From positions 930,001-994,000 of the forward strand of contig JAXGOI010000001.1 of the NCBI GenBank assembly GCA_040767605.1: a DNA stretch of 64,000 nucleotides, read 5' to 3'. Below, one piece after another: positions 1-8,023 of this stretch. The notes below the pieces were generated by a model. It saw only the letters and a list, made by a program, of their open reading frames with translations, did no database searches and was not told the origin of the DNA. How positions within the stretch are numbered: the first letter of the stretch is position 1; each line of letters opens with the position of its first letter. Made by a program: the position numbers and the translations under genes. The stretch is from JAXGOI01 sp040767605. Its GTDB lineage: Bacteria; Bacillota; Dehalobacteriia; UBA4068.

Positions 1-656
1 TTCTCATGACACATAAGTTCAGACTTGAGAGTCTCAGTGCAAAGGGTATGAATCTGGCCGCTTAGGTCAAAAATCAGCCGATCATAACCAACAATTCTTC
101 CTTGAGAAAGAATAGGAGAGCACACAATAAAGTATTCATGCCCCCCCGTTAAGCAGAGCGCTGAGGATGGCTCATTCTCTCCGGTAAGGCTATTCCAAAT
201 TATACAATCTTGATCCCCGTAACCCTTAGCGGCATAACGGGCAATTACATTATCATCTACTGATCGCTCAGCATTAAGCAAATATTCAAGAGCCCTTGCC
301 CCATCCTCATATTTTAATTGCGTCTCTTTAATCAAATCACCCAAATTAATTTTACCTTTATTATAGTCAAGGATAGCGTCACGGATTACCGTTCTGCTGG
401 ATAGGCTCCTGGCACCTTCCAGCCCGCGGTCCATATTATTTTGCAGGGAGGCAAAGCGAATATAGGATAATTGGCTGAAATTATCTACTAGGCTTTTCTC
501 CAGCTCTGTTTTTAACGGCAGGTAAATCAGTAAAATAACAGCGGTTGAAGAAACAACAGCTAAGGCAATTAGTGTTATAATTACCTTCTTTGCAAATATT
601 TGTACCGAATAAGTGTGACTTCTAAGCTCCGATATATCTTTTAGATTGTTTTCCAC
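1..656 (-). CDS. membrane-anchored sensor protein, N-terminal part (runs off the window)
   Basis: The frame is open from a GTG start at 656 to the window edge, about 218 codons, and GGGAGG sits 7 nt before the start. After about 20 residues there is one hydrophobic segment (VIITLIALAVVSSTAVILL), followed by a predicted extracytoplasmic region with the helical then mixed alpha/beta look of a Cache-type sensor. The signalling domain lies beyond the window, so the protein could be a chemoreceptor, histidine kinase or diguanylate cyclase. It lies downstream of MCP and cheW genes on the same strand, which suggests a sensory role. The sensor fold is inferred from general pattern only. Confidence 0.7.
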   Translation of the reverse strand, partial: MENNLKDISELRSHTYSVQIFAKKVIITLIALAVVSSTAVILLIYLPLKTELEKSLVDNFSQLSYIRFASLQNNMDRGLEGARSLSSRTVIRDAILDYNKGKINLGDLIKETQLKYEDGARALEYLLNAERSVDDNVIARYAAKGYGDQDCIIWNSLTGENEPSSALCLTGGHEYFIVCSPILSQGRIVGYDRLIFDLSGQIHTLCTETLKSELMCHE

Positions 657-706
657 TATGTGTCCTCCCAGCTACTCCATAAATATACGGGCCCATTTAT
701 AGTCAT

Positions 707-735
707 GCCGTACAGAGGGGACTTCTCTGTACGGC
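707..735. repeat. perfect 11-bp inverted repeat between cheW and the sensor gene
   Basis: GCCGTACAGAG (707-717) and CTCTGTACGGC (725-735) form a perfect stem with a 7-nt loop. No T-run follows on the minus strand, so it is not a typical terminator. It could be an operator, an RNA-processing site or a mRNA-stabilising hairpin in front of the partial sensor gene. Confidence 0.5.
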
Positions 736-858
736 ACATGAATCTGTCCATATAACTATTAACATACCGTAATTTGCATGGTTATAGCAATTTCGATCCT
801 ATGAAACTTCGGGTATAAAAAGCCCCGCTTCAGTTTTTGGATGCTCAGCAAAGCTCCC

Positions 859-1380
859 TTAATCCTCTACTGTTTTAGAAAGGCTGAAAAGCTCGCTTTC
901 GCTAAGAAGCTTTCCCGCATGAATAAGCAATACAACATGCTCCTTTTGGTCTCCAGCTTTTAGAATTGCAATCCCAGTCAGATAATCGTTTACATGAGAG
1001 GATTCTATGCCTATTTGGGGCGGCGGGGAAATCTGCTCCCTTCCTATATCGATAACTTCACCTACCGTGTCTACAATAAGGCCGACATCATTTTCCCCCA
1101 CATGGGCAATGATGATACAGGTACGCTCGGTAAACTCCGCCTCCTGCTTTCCAAAACGCAGACGAATATCAATTATAGGGATAATCTGGCCACGCAGATT
1201 AATGATACCCTTAATATAATTTGATTGCCCCGGCATAGCAATAATTTCTTGCATTTGGGTAATCTGAACAATCTCTGTTATGGGCAGACCGAACTGCTGG
1301 CAATCTATAAAGAAGGTTAGATATCGGTTACGGGCTTCTTCGGTTATTTCGGATATGTGTAATCGATCCTGCAACTCCAT
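859..1380 (-). CDS. cheW: chemotaxis coupling protein CheW
   Basis: This 173-residue protein has the CheW-like fold throughout: an LTFFIDCQQFGLPI opening, the IIAMPGQSNYIKGIINLRG segment and IIPIIDIRLRFG. CheW couples methyl-accepting receptors to the CheA kinase at the cytoplasmic face of the membrane. A longer frame begins upstream inside the MCP gene, but the ATG at 1380 is preferred because a purine-rich GGGGGGAAAGG-type ribosome-binding site precedes it and the CheW domain starts shortly after. It lies 19 bases after the MCP gene on the same strand and is probably co-transcribed with it. No CheA, CheY or CheR is in the window. Confidence 0.92.
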   Translation of the reverse strand: MELQDRLHISEITEEARNRYLTFFIDCQQFGLPITEIVQITQMQEIIAMPGQSNYIKGIINLRGQIIPIIDIRLRFGKQEAEFTERTCIIIAHVGENDVGLIVDTVGEVIDIGREQISPPPQIGIESSHVNDYLTGIAILKAGDQKEHVVLLIHAGKLLSESELFSLSKTVED

Positions 1381-1399
1381 CAACCTTTCCCCCCTTCTA

Positions 1400-3181
1400 T
1401 TAATATTTTCCAAGATTGAGTGCCGCCTCAGGCAGGCAATCCTTAAAGTCCTGTTTGCTTTGGGGAGCAATGGAGAAAGCATGCTCCTTTACCACTTCTT
1501 CTGCCAGCTTGAACTTTCTAATTTCTCCACGCAGCGCCGAGGCCTGCGCAGACATTTCCTCGCTGGTGGAGGAATTTTCTTCTGCTGTTACGGCATTGGT
1601 CTGGACAACGGAAGAAATTTGTGCGAGTCCTTCTTTAATCTGTTCAATCGCAACTGTCTGCTCCGATATAGATTTCTCAATTTTTTCGAAGCCGTTAGTT
1701 ACTTCTCCGGAGCTTGCACCCACATCCCGAAGTATTTGTGCTGTTTGATTGGTAATATCCGCTCCTCTCTCTACCGCGCCAACAGAAGATTGGATAAGTG
1801 CCCCTGTCTGCTTGGCGGCTTCAGCGGACTTTGCGGCGAGATTACGCACCTCATCCGCCACTACTGCAAAGCCCTTCCCCGCATTGCCTGCCCGAGCTGC
1901 CTCAACTGCGGCATTAAGAGCAAGAATATTTGTCTGAAAAGCTATATCTTCTATTACTTTTGTAATATTGGCTATCTGGTTGGAGGTAGAACTTATATCT
2001 GTCATTGCTTGTGATAGCTGGCTCATACGCTCATTCCCGGTATTAACCAATACATTTGATTGATCAATAGAGTTACTTGCAGATGATATTGCGGCCAGGT
2101 TTTCTTGAGCCTGCTCAGCGATGGTTTCCACTGAGGCTGCCAGCTCTTCCACTGATGCCGCCTGTTGGGTAGAACCGGCCGCTAGTTCTTGCGCACCGCT
2201 GGATACCTGATCGGAGCCTGTTGCTACCTGTTCGGCCGCCGTATTAATCTGCATCATAGTATTATTAAGGGTAGATACCGTGTCTTCAATAGTTCTTTTT
2301 AAAATCGCATAATCCCCAGGATAGTCTAAATCCACCTGTATTCTCAAATCTCCATGGGAGATTTTTGTAAACTTATCAATAACATCCTCAATAATTGTAT
2401 TTTGAATTGTATTAGTTTTCCTAATCAGTGTTACCATTTGCCCGAGTTCATCCCGGCTTTCATATTGGATTACAGCCTTCGTATTACCTTTGGCTATTTC
2501 ACCATAAGCGCCTACAATTTCATTAACAGGGCTAAGAATAGACTTTCTTATAATGGTTGCCAATAAAATCGAAAGGACTACAGCCGCGGCCCCGCATACA
2601 ATCATGGCTATAAAAGCAAACTGAACCGTAGCCATAGCATCCTGCTCCTGACTAGCGGCGCGTTCATCCGCAGTTGTAGTAAAGCCAACTAAAATGTCAG
2701 CAGCCCTATCCATAATAGGTATATAGCCATATTCATATTTTTCTTTAGCTTGCTGAGTATTGGCTTCATTTGGTGTTTTCATTAGCTCGACAACTTCGAG
2801 CCTAATTTTACCGGCATCACTAAAAAGCTCCCGTAATTCCGCAATATGGGCATCCCGGCTTGTATCTCTTTGGTTTTCCGCATATTTATCAAATTCGCTA
2901 AGTAATTTAGTTGAATCCTCTTGGGCAAGGTCAAACCATTTATTTATTTTATCTGCTTCCGATTCAATCAAAGCATTAGCAATATCTCTTTGTATGGATA
3001 CTGTATTACGCCTTATCATCCAAATACTTGTGCTATTAGGCAATGTATATTTCGCGTAGGAATGAATTTGCTCGTTAATGCCGTTGATACTTAAAAAAGC
3101 TACCCCGATGGTAATCAAAAGCATGGCTAAAATGATTCCGAAACCGATAATAAGTTTTTTGCTGATTGATAGATTTTTCAT
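1400..3181 (-). CDS. methyl-accepting chemotaxis protein
   Basis: The protein has 593 residues from the ATG at 3181, which follows GGAGGG by 7 nt; an upstream in-frame start lacks such a site. In order: TM1 (about residues 7-29), an extracytoplasmic four-helix-bundle type sensor domain, TM2 (about 185-208), a HAMP linker, and a long coiled-coil signalling domain. The conserved receptor tip is visible (GFAVVADEVRNLA). Methylation-helix-like Glu/Gln pairs flank it. It senses an unknown ligand and signals through CheW/CheA. The adjacent cheW suggests a dedicated receptor-adaptor pair. No CheR-tethering pentapeptide is obvious at the C-terminus. Confidence 0.93.
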   Translation of the reverse strand: MKNLSISKKLIIGFGIILAMLLITIGVAFLSINGINEQIHSYAKYTLPNSTSIWMIRRNTVSIQRDIANALIESEADKINKWFDLAQEDSTKLLSEFDKYAENQRDTSRDAHIAELRELFSDAGKIRLEVVELMKTPNEANTQQAKEKYEYGYIPIMDRAADILVGFTTTADERAASQEQDAMATVQFAFIAMIVCGAAAVVLSILLATIIRKSILSPVNEIVGAYGEIAKGNTKAVIQYESRDELGQMVTLIRKTNTIQNTIIEDVIDKFTKISHGDLRIQVDLDYPGDYAILKRTIEDTVSTLNNTMMQINTAAEQVATGSDQVSSGAQELAAGSTQQAASVEELAASVETIAEQAQENLAAISSASNSIDQSNVLVNTGNERMSQLSQAMTDISSTSNQIANITKVIEDIAFQTNILALNAAVEAARAGNAGKGFAVVADEVRNLAAKSAEAAKQTGALIQSSVGAVERGADITNQTAQILRDVGASSGEVTNGFEKIEKSISEQTVAIEQIKEGLAQISSVVQTNAVTAEENSSTSEEMSAQASALRGEIRKFKLAEEVVKEHAFSIAPQSKQDFKDCLPEAALNLGKY

Positions 3182-4333
3182 TATATTTCCCTCCAATATT
3201 TTATAACTATGCGTCACCACATCATTTTTTGTTTTTAAAATATTTTGTGGCTAGCAGTTGTCATCTGTAATAAATATTGTTATTTTGCCGGAAGTTTAAA
3301 AATTTGCAGGGGTACAAATAGCAAAACATGAGATATATTTGCACAAGGTGCTATACGCGTACAATACGAACTTCTACTCCAGGTTTTGGAATGTTAAATT
3401 TGGATACACACTAGAAGATAAAATTGTTTTTTCAATACCTATATCGGCATAATCTCCAGATAGTTTACCCCTAATTTTTAATTATTTTTAAGCGGCTAAA
3501 TTTGTATTTCCTTCTAACTTTGCCTAATAAGGGCTTGATACGGGCCACATAGCCTCCTTGTTTTCCCGTTTAAAACCCAAAAGCCCATACTAAATATCTT
3601 AAAATCAACCTCAAACCAGGCTACTGTTTACTAAAAGAATTTTTACTGTTTTTACTTCTTAGTGTATCCTAGGGTACAAATAGGTGTACGGAGAGAATTA
3701 ACCCCTTTTACTTTTGCCGCTACAATGCTTTTTAATATAAAAGTATTGTCAGGATTTATCCTCTGGCGGCTTCAGAATTATAGCCGCTTTAAAGCCCATA
3801 TTTTAAATCCGCCTCAAGCTAAAAGACAGCAGGCATTACAAAGGACCCCAATACCCCTTTAGGTATAATAAATTATGAAATAACTATTAATTATACCGAC
3901 TAATTTATCCCAACCTTGTTTGATACCTTTTTTATATACAATAGCTGTAGGGCGGGTAATATAAAGCAAAACCGCTTAAATTATTGTGTTGCTATTTGAA
4001 TATGAAAGCAAATGCTCATTAAAATATCAGCCCCACGACAAAGAAATCGCGGGGCTGATATTTAGATATACTTATGTACCATTGCCGTTGGCATCTTATT
4101 TACGGGGATATCCCGGGCATTACCCTAATACTGATACCTTCTGTTATTCGGGGCAACAATAGTTTAAACAAGGCGGTTTTTAAGATCATAAACAAACTGA
4201 ATTTGATTACATAAGGCGCCCATAGAGGAGATTGGCAATTGTCATTATTATAATGCTAATATATAGGCCCCGATAGAACGTAAATGCACAAATCGGTTTT
4301 TTAAAACCTTGACATACGGGGCTCTTAAAGCAT
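3182..4333. other. 1.15-kb AT-rich non-coding region
   Basis: No credible gene was found. A 66-codon plus-strand frame (3662-3862) has no good ribosome-binding site or recognisable sequence. Visible structures are a hairpin at 4022-4063, an inverted repeat GGTATAAT (3862-3869) / ATTATACC (3890-3897), and the 12-mer GGGTACAAATAG repeated at 3310-3321 and 3672-3683. The region separates the chemotaxis genes from the tRNA operon and probably holds the MCP promoter, which I could not identify with confidence. Confidence 0.6.
4022..4063. terminator. long hairpin, possible terminator
   Basis: AAATATCAGCCCC (4022-4034) pairs perfectly with GGGGCTGATATTT (4051-4063), and the stem continues with CGA/TCG after one mismatch. 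Flanks are A/T rich on both sides but lack a long T-run, so it may act weakly in either direction or be another RNA element. No adjacent gene makes its role certain. Confidence 0.4.
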
Positions 4334-4379
4334 AAAAAACGATACCGCAGAAAGATACAATGTATCAATCTGCGGTATC
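4334..4379 (-). terminator. Rho-independent terminator of the tRNA operon
   Basis: GATACCGCAGA (4341-4351) pairs with TCTGCGGTATC (4369-4379), with an inner GATACA/TGTATC stem, followed on the minus strand by a T6 run (4334-4340). It starts 5 bases after tRNA-fMet. Confidence 0.85.
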
Positions 4380-4383
4380 ATTA

Positions 4384-4459
<76 letters not shown>

Positions 4460-4465
4460 GCATTA

Positions 4466-4550
<85 letters not shown>

Positions 4551-4610
4551 ATATTTATGCGCCCGCCTAAAATAGGAAAGACGCAAGTTAAAAACTTGCC
4601 CGGTTAAGGG

Positions 4611-4686
4611 TGGAGCCGACGATGGGACTCGAACCCGCAACCTGCTGATTACAAATCAGCTGCTCTGCCAATTGAGCTACGTCGGC
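4611..4686 (-). tRNA. tRNA-Thr (TGT)
   Basis: A 76-nt cloverleaf with anticodon TGT, acceptor GCCGACG/CGTCGGC and encoded CCA. It is the first gene of the tRNA operon, just behind a consensus promoter. Confidence 0.95.
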
Positions 4687-4702
4687 AAGGCTAACGAAGT
4701 TT

Positions 4703-4731
4703 ATTATAGCAGAAGCCCTGTGCCGTGTCAA
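4703..4731 (-). promoter_or_regulatory. sigma-A promoter of the tRNA operon (perfect consensus)
   Basis: On the minus strand TTGACA (4731-4726), a 17-nt spacer and TATAAT (4708-4703). Both hexamers match consensus exactly and lie just upstream of tRNA-Thr. Confidence 0.9.
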
Positions 4732-4892
4732 CTGTTTTCTTCTCTGTTTTATTAAGGGATACTCCTGTTTAGCTCGGATATTGCCTAGACTCAATAAGCC
4801 TTGATTAAAACTATTTTAACATTTATTGCCTTATTTTTTTATCCAAGCGCTTATTTGCCCTTACCTTTAAAATGCCGGAGAATTGCGCCCCT

Positions 4893-5543
4893 TTAAATAT
4901 CCTGCTCCCGATTGCCTAAATATCTTTCTAATTTACGCTTAACCCGCTGAAGGGCATTATCAATAGATTTTACATGGCGCTGTAAATCCACGGCAATTTC
5001 CTGATAGGATTTACCCTCTAAATAAAACATCAGCACCTTCCACTCTAAAGAGCTGAGAATTTCCCCCATTTTTTCTTCAATATCGTCAAATTCTTCCCGG
5101 CTGATAATTAATTCCTCCGGGTCTGTAATTCGGGTGCCGGAAATTACATCTAAAAGGGTGCGGTCGGAATCTTCATCATAGATGGGTTTATTTAAAGAAA
5201 CATAGGAATTAAGGGGTATATGCTTTTGCCTGGTGGCCGTTTTTATCGCCGTTATTATCTGCCTGGTAATACAAAGCTCGGCAAAGGCCCTGAAGGAGGA
5301 AAGCTTATCCGGCCGGAAATCCCTGATAGCCTTATAAAGGCCTATCATCCCTTCCTGAATAATATCCTCTTTATCCGCGCCAATCAAGAAATAAGAACGA
5401 GCTTTTGCCCGTACAAAATTTTTATATTTATTAATTAAATACTCTTGAGCGACAGAATCCCCGTCATTAGCCAATGCGACAATATTTTCATCTGTTAAAG
5501 CGGAAAAATCCCCCGAATACACCTGTTGAGGTTGAAGTACCAT
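4893..5543 (-). CDS. sigH: RNA polymerase sporulation sigma factor SigH
   Basis: This 216-residue sigma-70 family protein matches sigma-H (Spo0H). It has region 2 with ALANDGDSVAQEYLINKYKN and DIIQEGMIGLYKAIRDF, and a C-terminal region 4 helix-turn-helix (GKSYQEIAVDL.RHVKSIDNALQRVKRKL). Sigma-H directs early post-exponential and sporulation genes in endospore formers. The length is normal for the family. The rlmB-sigH order is standard in Firmicutes, but the usual following genes (rpmG, secE, nusG) are replaced by a tRNA operon. Its own promoter is clear. Confidence 0.95.
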   Translation of the reverse strand: MVLQPQQVYSGDFSALTDENIVALANDGDSVAQEYLINKYKNFVRAKARSYFLIGADKEDIIQEGMIGLYKAIRDFRPDKLSSFRAFAELCITRQIITAIKTATRQKHIPLNSYVSLNKPIYDEDSDRTLLDVISGTRITDPEELIISREEFDDIEEKMGEILSSLEWKVLMFYLEGKSYQEIAVDLQRHVKSIDNALQRVKRKLERYLGNREQDI

Positions 5544-5601
5544 TAAACTTCACATCCTACTGCCATTTTTAACCCCGAAAAATCTTTTATATACATTCAT
5601 A

Positions 5602-5630
5602 ATTATACTTTATGGAGGGGGTCAAGTCAA
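5602..5630 (-). promoter_or_regulatory. sigma-A promoter of sigH
   Basis: TTGACT (5630-5625), a 17-nt spacer and TATAAT (5607-5602) on the minus strand, about 60 nt before the sigH start. It allows sigH to be expressed apart from the rlmB-thyX genes upstream. Confidence 0.85.
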
Positions 5631-5674
5631 GCAAAGATGCCGTATTGGTAAAATATATACTATTCGTTGCCGCT

Positions 5675-6427
5675 CTAACAAATCCTTCTTTTTACTGCTT
5701 CGTAAAGCAAAATTGCCGCGGCGGCGGATACATTTAAAGAAGATATCTGCCCAAGCATCGGTATTTTAGCCGAAAAATCACAGTTTTTCAGTAAAAGGGG
5801 AGGTATGCCTTTACCCTCTCCCCCTAAAATTAATGCCAGAGGGCCGGAAAAATCCACATCCCAAAAATTATCCCCATTCATATCCGCGGCTATAAGCCAA
5901 AGGCCGGCTTGTTTTAGCTGCTGGGCAGCCTGAACTAAATTTGCCACCCTGGCTACCGGCAAATATTCCGCCGCACCCTGTGCCACCTTAAATACGGTTT
6001 GATTTAAAGAGGCAGCCCTTCTTTTAGGAATAATTATCCCATGGGCCCCGGCGCTGTAAGCGGTGCGCATTATCGCCCCTAAATTATGAGGGTCTTCCAC
6101 CTGAGAGAGGATAATTAAAAGAGGTTCCTCCCCTTTAGCCTTAGCCCTTGCCAGAATATCCTCAATACTTATATAGGCGGCCGGGGCAATTTGAGCGGCA
6201 ATTCCCCGATTATCCGGCCCTGCCAGCTTATCTAAAACGCGTTTATCCGCTTTTATAAAGGGAATACCCTTCCCCTTGCAAAGCCCCTCTATCTCTCCGG
6301 CAAAAGAGCGGTTGATGTTTTCTCCGATTAAAACCCGGTTAATACTTCTGCCGGCTTTTAAAGCTTCTAAAACACTATTGCGCCCGCTTATATATTCATC
6401 TGCGTATTCGTCTGTATATCCGCCCAT
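5675..6427 (-). CDS. rlmB: 23S rRNA (guanosine-2'-O-)-methyltransferase RlmB (TrmH family)
   Basis: This 250-residue SPOUT-class methyltransferase has an N-terminal L30e-like substrate-binding domain (ISGRNSVLEALKAGRSINRVL) and a C-terminal knotted domain. The conserved motifs are seen: LSQVEDPHNLGAIMRTAYSAG, LILGGEGKGI and the final SLNVSAAAAILLYEAVKRR. The family methylates the 2'-O of a guanosine in the 23S P-loop region (G2251 in E. coli numbering). Length and position next to cysS/mrnC/thyX are typical for Firmicutes. Related TrmH paralogues act on tRNA, but the N-terminal domain and context favour RlmB. Confidence 0.93.
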   Translation of the reverse strand: MGGYTDEYADEYISGRNSVLEALKAGRSINRVLIGENINRSFAGEIEGLCKGKGIPFIKADKRVLDKLAGPDNRGIAAQIAPAAYISIEDILARAKAKGEEPLLIILSQVEDPHNLGAIMRTAYSAGAHGIIIPKRRAASLNQTVFKVAQGAAEYLPVARVANLVQAAQQLKQAGLWLIAADMNGDNFWDVDFSGPLALILGGEGKGIPPLLLKNCDFSAKIPMLGQISSLNVSAAAAILLYEAVKRRIC

Positions 6428-6478
6428 TTATGCTCCTTTTCAGCCCCTGTTGTCAGAGATTTTTGTTTCCTTGGTTCT

Positions 6479-7195
6479 TTATTCTTCCGTCTCATCTGCT
6501 TCCTTATCCGGATTCAAGCGGGAGACTATTTGCCTCGCCCTGCCGCAGCTCATTTTACCTTCAAAGCAAATTCCCAGAGTATCGCAGGTTGCTCCAGCCC
6601 TAGAAAAAAGAACGGGGGCAACTTTTTGCACCTCTTTCAGCATAAGCTCCGCCATTTGGCGTATTTCCGCCTGGGCTCTTACACAGCAGCGAAGCTGGAA
6701 AAAATGCAGAAGGCTTCTGGCATTCATTGTTACCACAAGCTTTGTTTCGCAGGCATTAGGTAAAATATAGCGGGCATCCTCAGGCTTTACCCCTAAGGAT
6801 AAAAGCCGATTATATTTATCCTGCAAATATTCCATTATATCTCTAAATTCCCCCTTAAGCTGAGGGTCGTTTTCTATGCTTTGGGGGATTATATATTCAA
6901 ACTGATTTTCTTTAACATAGCGCTGGGATTTTTGACTGAAAGATACGCCTATTCTATGCCTTACTAATTGATGAGATAAAGCCCTGCTTACACCGTCTAT
7001 AGCAAAGGTGAAGGAGGCATGCTCCAAAGGAGAGGCATGGCCTAAATCTACCAGCTTACTTAAAAAATCCTCCGCCTCCCGGGAGGAGAAATCCTCTAAT
7101 ATATCCACAGCGCTGCGGGGGGAATAACAAAGCCTGGCGGCGGCAGCCACTGTTTTTTCCGGCTCCGGGGTATGGGATATTAAGCGCACTTCCAT
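6479..7195 (-). CDS. thyX: flavin-dependent thymidylate synthase ThyX
   Basis: This 238-residue protein carries the ThyX signature RHRIGVSFSQKSQRY, a variant of the RHR-X7-S motif, plus HASPLEHASFTFAI near residue 55. ThyX makes dTMP from dUMP using methylene-tetrahydrofolate and reduced FAD, working as a homotetramer. This differs from ThyA, which leaves dihydrofolate. The start at 7195 follows a purine-rich AAGGAGGG-type site. It lies between mrnC and rlmB, a common clostridial arrangement. Confidence 0.95.
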   Translation of the reverse strand: MEVRLISHTPEPEKTVAAAARLCYSPRSAVDILEDFSSREAEDFLSKLVDLGHASPLEHASFTFAIDGVSRALSHQLVRHRIGVSFSQKSQRYVKENQFEYIIPQSIENDPQLKGEFRDIMEYLQDKYNRLLSLGVKPEDARYILPNACETKLVVTMNARSLLHFFQLRCCVRAQAEIRQMAELMLKEVQKVAPVLFSRAGATCDTLGICFEGKMSCGRARQIVSRLNPDKEADETEE

Positions 7196-7239
7196 TTAAG
7201 GCCCTCCTTAAACTTACTCTGTAAGCTTAATCTATTTAA

Positions 7240-7277
7240 TCTATAAGGCAAACTTTTGTCTATAAGGTAAACTTTTC
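7240..7277. repeat. 19-bp tandem duplication, two copies
   Basis: The 19-bp unit TCTATAAGGYAAACTTTTS occurs twice head-to-tail (7240-7258 and 7259-7277) with two differences. It lies in the thyX-mrnC spacer. Confidence 0.85.
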
Positions 7278-7301
7278 TGTTTTTTGTTTTGCCAACAGCC
7301 T

Positions 7302-7985
7302 TTATTTAAGGGCAAACAGCCTTTCAAAAAGCCAGGCAAGCCGTTTTATTTGCTTACCTAAATAAAGATAGCCGATTAAGGCCTCCAAGCCGGTGGCGCG
7401 GCGGTAATCCGTAACAGACATATTAGGGGGCTGATGGCCGCTTTTGGCATTACGGCCCCTTTTATAAATATCCAGCTCTTCCCGGCTTAATTCCCCCAAA
7501 ATATTTTGGGCAAAAAGGGCCTGCCTTGAGGCGCAAACCTCTCCGATAGCCAGCCTATGCAATTCCTTAACCTTTAAAACCCCGGCCTCCATAAAATAGC
7601 GGCGCACCATAAGCTCATAAACCGCATCCCCTAAATAAGCCAAAGCAAGGGGAGGAAGCTGGGCGGGGTTTTCCCCAATATCCGGCTTTTGCCCTGTTTT
7701 TTCAGATAAGGAGATTCCCGGCAAGAGGGCTTCCGATGAAGGCCCTTCCGCTAGGTGAGCTTCCGATAATGGGGCTTTCTGTGAGGGGGCTTCCGGTGAG
7801 GGGTCTTGCGGCTTTAAGCAGGCCTCCCCTATATTTAATTCTCTTAAAAAGGCCAGCTCTTCCTCAAAATCTAATCCCTGATTACAATTTAAATCTTTAT
7901 TAAAATCCGGTTCCTGATTAAAATCTAATTCTTTAACCAAAGCTTTTCCTTCCCAAGCCTGTATTTTATTTAAAGCCGCCGCCAT
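7302..7985 (-). CDS. mrnC: mini-ribonuclease III (MrnC) with repeat-rich N-terminal extension
   Basis: The C-terminal ~120 residues are a mini-RNase III domain: ALAYLGDAVYELMVRRYF, the RGRNAKSGHQPPNMS segment and YRRATGLEALIGYLYL. In Bacillus subtilis MrnC trims 23S rRNA ends using only a catalytic RNase III domain of about 140 residues, with no dsRNA-binding domain. Here a ~105-residue extension precedes it, made of hexapeptide repeats (LDFNQE, PDFNKD, LNCNQG, LDFEEE) and then Ser/Pro-Glu-Ala repeats. The ATG at 7985 has no clear ribosome-binding site. A TTG at 7940 has GGAAGG 7 nt upstream and may be the real start, which would still leave most of the extension. It sits 38 nt after cysS, in the usual cysS-mrnC-thyX-rlmB order. 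Confidence 0.88.
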   Translation of the reverse strand: MAAALNKIQAWEGKALVKELDFNQEPDFNKDLNCNQGLDFEEELAFLRELNIGEACLKPQDPSPEAPSQKAPLSEAHLAEGPSSEALLPGISLSEKTGQKPDIGENPAQLPPLALAYLGDAVYELMVRRYFMEAGVLKVKELHRLAIGEVCASRQALFAQNILGELSREELDIYKRGRNAKSGHQPPNMSVTDYRRATGLEALIGYLYLGKQIKRLAWLFERLFALK

Positions 7986-8023
7986 TAGAATCTATAAGGG
8001 GCTTATAAATAAACTTTCTGCTT

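Noticed and set aside
1280..2014. 244-codon frame opposite the MCP gene
   Set aside because: Antisense shadow of a well-supported gene.
3662..3862. 66-codon plus-strand frame in the spacer near the MCP gene
   Set aside because: No ribosome-binding site, unusual composition, no recognisable sequence.
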